This document shows positions 1-3,985 of a stretch of 6,507 nucleotides of DNA, in pieces; positions within the stretch are counted from its first letter, which is position 1, and each line of letters starts with the position of its first letter. Source of the stretch: Bacteroidota bacterium. GTDB taxonomy: Bacteria > Bacteroidota > Bacteroidia > Chitinophagales > Saprospiraceae. Location of the stretch: the NCBI GenBank assembly GCA_024280135.1, contig JAJRQS010000048.1:1-6507 (forward strand). The letters are read 5' to 3'. The notes beneath the pieces are model-generated. The model did not search any database. It saw only the letters and a list, made by a program, of their open reading frames with translations, and had not been told where the DNA came from. The translations under genes were made by a program, and so were the position numbers.

Positions 1-66
1 GAACGGCTCGAAAGAGCCTATTGAACGCCGAAGGCTCTTTAAACGCTACGGTAGTAGCCTTTGAAC
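1..66. repeat. Tandem series of three short hairpins with GAAC spacers
   Basis: Three perfect small stem-loops follow one another. The first is GGCTC (5-9), loop GAAA, GAGCC (14-18). The second is GCC (27-29), loop GAA, GGC (33-35). The third is GCTAC (45-49), loop GGTA, GTAGC (54-58). Each stem is preceded by GAAC or AAAC (1-4, 23-26, 41-44), and another GAAC follows at 63-66, so the units are about 19-22 bases long. Stem sequences differ while pairing is kept, which suggests selection for structure or copying of a structured unit. The third stem extends outward as AAA/TTT across a C-C mismatch. A competing longer pairing is possible between AAAGAGCC (11-18) and GGCTCTTT (33-40). The series begins at base 1, so it may continue outside the window. 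Its function is unknown; a dispersed intergenic repeat or part of a recombination site are both possible. Confidence 0.6.
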
Positions 67-90
67 AAAAATAGGAGCAAAGCCATTTTT
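67..90. terminator. Fourth hairpin, A-tract/T-tract, terminator-like
   Basis: AAAAAT (67-72) pairs with ATTTTT (85-90). Inside, GC (77-78) pairs with GC (82-83) around an AAA loop, with one more G-C pair and small bulges. It directly follows the GAAC at 63-66, so it can be seen as the last unit of the hairpin series. An A-tract, short GC stem and T-tract could serve as a weak intrinsic terminator in either direction. On the minus strand it would lie about 70 bases past the stop of the integrase remnant. The pairing is visible; the terminator role is inference. Confidence 0.4.
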
Positions 91-159
91 AATGAGGAAT
101 TTCAAAAACCCACTACAAATGACGAAGAGCCAAATTTATATATTAATTAACCAAATTCC

Positions 160-446
160 TTATGAATCCAAAGATAAATTATCCAAAGGACTAGTAATGG
201 ACGTTACCGATGAAGTTGTAACATGCGTATAGATCAAGGTCGTTTTGATGTCTTTACGACCTAATCGTTCTTGGATTACTAGTTTTCGTTTTTTAATGGG
301 TCATAGCATCACACAAGTAATGGATGGGTCAATTAGTATTGGTTTTGGTGAGTGCGGATATTTTGACTTCCGCTAACATCAGTACGAAATTGGCGAGCAA
401 TCTCTTTTGCCGCTTCGAGGTTGACAGAATAAACGGCTTGCGGCAT
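160..446 (-). pseudogene. Decayed tyrosine recombinase (integrase/XerD-like), C-terminal remnant
   Basis: The minus strand from 282 to the TAA at 162-160 reads LVIQERLGRKDIKTT, then LIYTHV, and ends SPLDNLSLDS. This is the typical end of a Bacteroidota tyrosine recombinase: IQE-LLGH box, KTT, the IYTHV block with the nucleophilic tyrosine, and an SPLDNL-like tail. Upstream, another frame (446-336) reads AVYSVNLEAAKEIARQF, which fits the YS..S...A...A helix that precedes the catalytic HxLRHS box. It then runs through a TAA (335-333), a THPLLV segment resembling ATHLLE, and a TGA (311-309). The frame must change near 283-303 to join the two parts. The LGH histidine is replaced by Arg, and the HxLRHS box and the N-terminal half are not recognisable. 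These fragments would have carried out site-specific strand exchange in the intact enzyme; this copy cannot make one. The 3' part is secure; the 336-446 extension is less certain. Confidence 0.72.
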
Positions 447-513
447 CAAAATTCAGCATACAACCCTATCTATTTTCCAAGCCCAAATCTGTGAGCAAAA
501 AGAATAAAACCCC

Positions 514-520
514 TACCTTG
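514..520 (+). promoter_or_regulatory. Possible -7 element for the biotin carboxylase gene
   Basis: TACCTTG ends 14 bases before the ATG at 535 and resembles the Bacteroidota -7 element TAnnTTTG with one T missing. No clear TTG is found at the expected -33 distance, so this is weak. Apart from this motif I see no feature between the integrase remnant and the ATG, and no Shine-Dalgarno sequence. Confidence 0.28.
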
Positions 521-534
521 CAAAAAAATTAACC

Positions 535-1980
535 ATGCATAAATTATTGATCGCTAATCGGGGTGAAATCGCTTTAAGAATCATGCGTACTGCCCGTAAA
601 ATGGGGATAACCACAGTTGCCGTCTATTCGGAGGCTGATCGAAACGCGCCCTTTGTTTTATTTGCGGATGAAGCTTATTTACTCGGGCCTCCTCCGTCTG
701 CCCAATCTTACCTTTTAGGGGATAAAATCATTGATGTCGCCCTAAAGGCTAAGGTTGATGCGATTCATCCTGGGTATGGTTTTTTGAGTGAAAATGCTGT
801 TTTTGCGCAAGCAGTTACAGATGCAAATATTATTTTTGTAGGCCCTAGCCCACATGCAATGCGCATCATGGGTAGTAAATTAGCGGCAAAAGAAGCGGTC
901 AAAGGATACGATATTCCGATGGTACCGGGAACGGACGAAGCGGTGAAAGACATCTCAAAAGCAAAAGCCTTAGCAGATGAAATGGGCTATCCGATTCTTA
1001 TCAAAGCATCTGCGGGCGGTGGCGGTAAGGGCATGCGAGTCGTGCACAAAGCAGAAGATTTTGTTTCGATGATGGATAGGGCACAAAGTGAGGCAAAGTC
1101 CTCTTTTGGGGATGATGCGGTTTTTGTAGAAAAATACATTACTTCGCCTAGACATATTGAGATTCAAATCCTTGCGGACAAAAAAGGAAACACGGTTCAT
1201 CTATTTGAGCGAGATTGTTCTATTCAACGGCGTCACCAAAAGGTTGTAGAAGAAGCGCCTAGTGCCGTCTTAACTCCAGATTTGCGTAAGCGAATGGGCG
1301 AAGCAGCCATCAATGTAGCGAAGGCTTGTCAATACGAAGGAGCGGGTACCGTCGAGTTTTTGGTAGATGAAGATTTGAATTTTTACTTCTTAGAGATGAA
1401 TACTCGACTTCAAGTGGAACATCCAGTTACGGAGATGATAACGGGTCTAGACTTGGTGGAACAACAATTAAAAATAGCTGCAGGTCATGATATAGATTTT
1501 GCGCAAGCGGATCTTTCGATAAATGGTCATGCTTTTGAACTTCGGGTCTATGCAGAAGATGCATTCAATAATTTCTTGCCTAGCACAGGTACTTTGACAA
1601 CCTACCAAATTCCTACTGGCGAAGGCGTACGGGTAGATGATGGTTTCGTAGAAGGCATGGATATTCCCATTTATTATGACCCGATGATTGCCAAATTAGC
1701 GGTCTGGGCACCAACCCGACAAGCAGCTGCAAAGAAGATGCTTCAAGCCATTTTAAATTATAATATTAAAGGAATTGAGACGACGCTTCCTTTCGGAAAA
1801 TTTGTATTTAACCAACCCGATTTTTTGGCAGGACATTTTAATACTCATTTTGTAGCCAACTATTTCTCGAAAGAGCAAGCTGAACAACAAAATGAGAACG
1901 CGGCAAAGATTGCGGCGAAAATGGGTCTTTGGCTTTACCTAAAAGAAAAACGTCGCCTAAAAGTAGTGGGGCACAAATAA
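535..1980 (+). CDS. accC: Biotin carboxylase subunit of an acyl-CoA carboxylase (AccC type)
   Basis: The 481-residue product carries out ATP- and bicarbonate-dependent carboxylation of the biotin on a carrier protein, the first half reaction of acetyl- or propionyl-CoA carboxylase, in the cytoplasm. The family N-terminus KLLIANRGEIALRI begins at residue 3, which supports the ATG at 535. The preATP-grasp domain spans roughly residues 1-115. The ATP-grasp domain includes the glycine-rich loop AGGGGKGMR (160-168), ERDCS (225-229), QRRHQK (231-236), EEAPS (239-243) and the metal/active-site block EMNTRLQVEHPVTE (287-300), including the conserved Arg291. The C-terminal domain follows from about 330. 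All key residues are present and the length is normal, with a slightly long Lys-rich tail (about 445-481). No biotin carrier (accB) or carboxyltransferase gene lies beside it. The tail THFVANYF and the lone setting would also suit a propionyl-CoA carboxylase alpha subunit, so substrate is unsettled. The biotin carboxylase call is firm. Confidence 0.95.
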   Translation: MHKLLIANRGEIALRIMRTARKMGITTVAVYSEADRNAPFVLFADEAYLLGPPPSAQSYLLGDKIIDVALKAKVDAIHPGYGFLSENAVFAQAVTDANIIFVGPSPHAMRIMGSKLAAKEAVKGYDIPMVPGTDEAVKDISKAKALADEMGYPILIKASAGGGGKGMRVVHKAEDFVSMMDRAQSEAKSSFGDDAVFVEKYITSPRHIEIQILADKKGNTVHLFERDCSIQRRHQKVVEEAPSAVLTPDLRKRMGEAAINVAKACQYEGAGTVEFLVDEDLNFYFLEMNTRLQVEHPVTEMITGLDLVEQQLKIAAGHDIDFAQADLSINGHAFELRVYAEDAFNNFLPSTGTLTTYQIPTGEGVRVDDGFVEGMDIPIYYDPMIAKLAVWAPTRQAAAKKMLQAILNYNIKGIETTLPFGKFVFNQPDFLAGHFNTHFVANYFSKEQAEQQNENAAKIAAKMGLWLYLKEKRRLKVVGHK

Positions 1981-1984
1981 ATAC

Positions 1985-2443
1985 CTACTCTAAAATTTGA
2001 GCAGCGTGATCTTTGGTTTTCACTTTGGAGATGATTTTGGTAATGATACCGTCCTCGATGACAAAAGTTGTTCGGATGAGCCCGATGTATTCACGCCCCA
2101 TAAATTTCTTTTTACCCCAAGTTCCGTATGCTTTCGCAACGACTTTCTCCGTATCAGCAAGTAAATGAAAAGGCAATGACTTTTTCTCAATAAAACGTTG
2201 GTGGCGCGCTTCAGAGTCTGGGCTTACACCCAAAATCTCATACCCTGCTTGCTGTAAGACGCTGTATTCATCCCGCAAGTTGCAAGCCTGATTGGTACAG
2301 CCAGGCGTCATATCTTTAGGATAAAAATACAAAACCAACTTCTTACCTTTATAATCCGATAGAGACACCGTCTCACCTGTTTCGATAACGCCTTTAAAAT
2401 CAGGCGCTTTATCGCCTTCTTTTAGTTTTACTTGTTGAGTCAT
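1985..2443 (-). CDS. bcp: Thioredoxin-dependent peroxiredoxin, Bcp/PrxQ type
   Basis: This is a cytoplasmic peroxidase that reduces hydrogen peroxide and organic hydroperoxides using thioredoxin. From the ATG at 2443 it is 152 residues, normal for the family. The frame stays open upstream to a TTG at 2470, but the family start (MTQQVKLKEGDKAPDF) fits the ATG much better. The AhpC-TSA thioredoxin fold shows YFYPKDMTPGCTNQAC, with the peroxidatic Cys49 and the resolving Cys54 five residues later, the atypical 2-Cys pattern of Bcp. The catalytic arginine is probably Arg124 in RTTFVI, and GVSPDS follows at 72-77. The start lies 17 bases past the stop of the upstream T9SS gene, so the two are probably cotranscribed. 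I see no promoter of its own. Its stop faces the biotin carboxylase stop across 4 bases. Confidence 0.95.
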   Translation of the reverse strand: MTQQVKLKEGDKAPDFKGVIETGETVSLSDYKGKKLVLYFYPKDMTPGCTNQACNLRDEYSVLQQAGYEILGVSPDSEARHQRFIEKKSLPFHLLADTEKVVAKAYGTWGKKKFMGREYIGLIRTTFVIEDGIITKIISKVKTKDHAAQILE

Positions 2444-2460
2444 TGCCTTTTGCTTTTTGG

Positions 2461-2904
2461 CTATTTGCAAATAAATTTGCCTGTAGCAGCAAAGTTCTTG
2501 CCTTTTAAGATGTAAAAATACATACCTGCCTGTAGGGTGCTCACATCTACACGCTGCCTATTAAAAATTTCTTTACTGAGCACACGTTTTCCTGAAGTGG
2601 TATATATACTAATATTAAAGCTTACTTGATCTGCCACGTCAAATTGAATAACATCAGCCGTAGGATTTGGAAATATATTAACATCAATCTCAGGTAAATT
2701 GCTTATCCCGACTAGCCCATTTTCATATTCTTCGTAGTAATATTGCTTCTTACTTTTAAGTTCAAACTCTTGAGTTTCCGTGTTTATGGTGTAACGTGTT
2801 GTATGATCAAGTCCGCCAAAATCAGTGTAAGTAAAATCAGAATACCCACTCAAAACCCATTCAGTCCCCCAACTATATTCTTCTCTCCTAGCAATATCTC
2901 CCAT
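2461..2904 (-). CDS. C-terminal part of a T9SS-secreted protein, with type A sorting domain
   Basis: This 147-codon reading frame ends in a type A T9SS C-terminal domain (TIGR04183 style). It shows NIFPNPT at residues 76-82, then a strand, YTTSGKRV (101-108), VDVSTLQAGMYFYIL (119-133) and a terminal FICK. Such domains direct proteins through the T9SS, where they are removed by the sortase PorU as the protein is anchored or released. The fragment has no signal peptide, and its ATG lies inside the end of the upstream frame (17-base overlap) with no visible ribosome binding site, so it is almost certainly not a separate gene. It is the C-terminal end of the protein encoded at 2888-3825, displaced by one base. 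EEYSWGTEW and the following Tyr/Asp/Thr-rich strands continue the style of the upstream part. The sorting-domain call is firm; whether it is translated in this genome is open. Confidence 0.8.
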   Translation of the reverse strand: MGDIARREEYSWGTEWVLSGYSDFTYTDFGGLDHTTRYTINTETQEFELKSKKQYYYEEYENGLVGISNLPEIDVNIFPNPTADVIQFDVADQVSFNISIYTTSGKRVLSKEIFNRQRVDVSTLQAGMYFYILKGKNFAATGKFICK

Positions 2905-3825
2905 TGTAGAATAGATACTTACGAATCTTTTTGATGGGAGATTCCCCTAAGTCGTTCAAAACGAATCTTTCTAAAGCCAATCGTTGACCTTGGTCATTAT
3001 ACAATAACTCATTTTTATGTACAATTTTTAATTCCCCAGTTTCACTATCGAGTTCATAAAAATATCCTATACTAGTTGTATCAGTAGTAAAATCATATTC
3101 TATTTTTTCATATGTTATAAAAGTGCTCTCTCCTATTTTTTTCCTTTTATACACATACTTCTGAAGTCGATCCAACTCATCATAGTCATAACTAGAGGAA
3201 TAGACGGCCGTGTCTCCACTCAAATAAGCATAACTAGTGTATTGTAAAATTAGATTTCCATTTGGGCTCAACTTCGTAATCGATCTAATTCTAAATGTTT
3301 CGGAATCAGCATCCCAAGTATATTTATTAACCAAAGAATCCTGTCCAGATACATTTCGCAGTTTTACTTCTCCTCTATGATACGTATAAGTATTTGACGC
3401 AGCATCGTATTTTTGAACCACAAGGGAATCCATATTTTCCTGCATCGAATAAGTTACTCTAACTTCGTTCAATGCAAACAAAGCATTGTTATCATCCCAA
3501 AAATAAAATCTGTCCACTTCATCATCTGGCCCATATGTTATACTGTCAACAGAAATGTTCACATACCCACCGTCAATAAAACGCTGTTTTAATAAAACTA
3601 CGTGGTTCGAACTAGTGTCAGCATCATATTGATAGGTAAACGTATCTAATTGACCATTAAAAAAAGCGCTACGTGCCACCAATCGGTGATCCAAATAACT
3701 AGGACTTAAGAATAAATTCTCCATGTCATTTAAGTCTAAAGCGGGATCTGAAGAGACCCCATCTTGGCCTATTGCTCCATAAGTAATACAAAAAAGAGCA
3801 ACATAAAAAGTACAATGGATTTCAT
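2888..3825 (-). CDS. N-terminal and central part of a T9SS-secreted beta-repeat protein, frameshifted
   Basis: The start at the ATG at 3825 gives MKSIVLFMLLFFVLL, a typical signal peptide with Lys2, but that frame stops at 3771-3769. The body is in the neighbouring frame, read through TYGAIGQDGVSSDPALD to a TAG at 2890-2888; that frame opens only at a TTG at 3832 and its N-terminus (MNYEIHCTFYV) lacks a basic n-region. Adding one T to the six-T run at 3795-3790 would join them as MKSIVLFMLLFFCITYGAIGQ. The body (about 300 residues) has repeated Tyr/Asp/Thr-rich strands such as YQYDAD, YTWDADSE and YDYDELDRL, reminiscent of YD-type repeats, so an extended extracellular beta-structure is likely. 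No enzyme motif is recognised. With both frame changes corrected, ATG 3825 to stop 2461 is exactly 455 codons. An adhesin or surface role is inference. It is a pseudogene, a sequencing artefact or a recoded gene. Confidence 0.75.
2891..2946 (-). other. Frameshift interval 2 (+1) in the T9SS protein gene
   Basis: The central frame ends at TAG 2890-2888 and the C-terminal frame is closed upstream by TAG 2949-2947, so the change of frame must lie in between. Skipping or removing one base restores continuity. A run of five A on the coding strand (2932-2928) is one candidate site; a point just after FYNGRY (around 2895-2905) would also give a natural join into REEYSWGTEW. There is no obvious stop-codon shift signal of the prfB kind. 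Confidence 0.75.
3790..3795 (-). other. Frameshift site 1 (-1) at a six-T run after the signal peptide
   Basis: On the coding strand the codons CTC TTT TTT GTA follow the signal peptide core. A seventh T, or a one-base backward slip, moves the reading from the signal-peptide frame into the frame of the mature protein. Homopolymer runs are usual places for sequencing error, replication slippage and transcriptional slippage. The shift is opposite in sign to the one near 2891-2946, so the two cancel. Confidence 0.7.
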
Positions 3826-3851
3826 AATTCAATTTTTAGATTAAAAAAAAA

Positions 3852-3882
3852 CAAAAGTACAACAATTTAAGTAATAAGCCAA
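3852..3882 (-). promoter_or_regulatory. Bacteroidota-type promoter for the T9SS gene (and probably bcp)
   Basis: On the minus strand, TACTTTTG (3859-3852) matches the -7 consensus TAnnTTTG exactly. A TTG (3882-3880) lies 20 bases upstream of it, within the spacing reported for Flavobacterium/Bacteroides sigma factor promoters. The -7 element ends 26 bases before the ATG at 3825, leaving a short leader that supports that start. Confidence 0.55.
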
Positions 3883-3962
3883 CTTTACAGAATTAAGTTT
3901 CAAAACACGATTTTTCTAGTTTAAGACACACATTTTTCGTAAATTTCCGTTCTATTTGCATA

Positions 3963-3970
3963 CATCTTTG
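3963..3970 (+). promoter_or_regulatory. Possible -7 element for the propeller/barrel gene
   Basis: CATCTTTG matches TAnnTTTG except for the first base and ends 15 bases before the ATG at 3986. No convincing -33 TTG is present. The rest of the 153-base divergent spacer (3833-3985) is AT-rich with no gene or terminator that I can see. Confidence 0.28.
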
Positions 3971-3985
3971 ACACAACCGTAACTT

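Noticed and set aside
1..90. CRISPR array or tRNA
   Set aside because: The repeats are too short and variable for CRISPR, with no spacers, and no cloverleaf can be drawn.
191..282. Inverted 8-mer CTAGTAAT / ATTACTAG
   Set aside because: Short, widely spaced and inside the AT-rich recombinase remnant; expected by chance.
366..446. RNase E/G-like segment (VNLEAAKEIARQ) on the minus strand
   Set aside because: It resembles an RNase E/G stretch, but no other RNase motif follows and the recombinase tail immediately downstream makes a recombinase helix more likely.
405..451. Inverted repeat TTTTGCCGC ... GCGGCATCAAAA
   Set aside because: The arms are imperfect and lie within the decayed recombinase coding sequence, so chance is the simpler explanation.
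1985..2004. Hairpin CTACTC/GAGCAG as a shared terminator of the convergent genes
   Set aside because: The stem has a mismatch, lies within the bcp coding end, and no T-tract follows on either strand.
2444..2470. Nine-residue N-terminal extension of the peroxiredoxin from a TTG at 2470
   Set aside because: It starts at a TTG, overlaps the end of the upstream gene and adds residues not found in the family, whereas the ATG at 2443 fits exactly.
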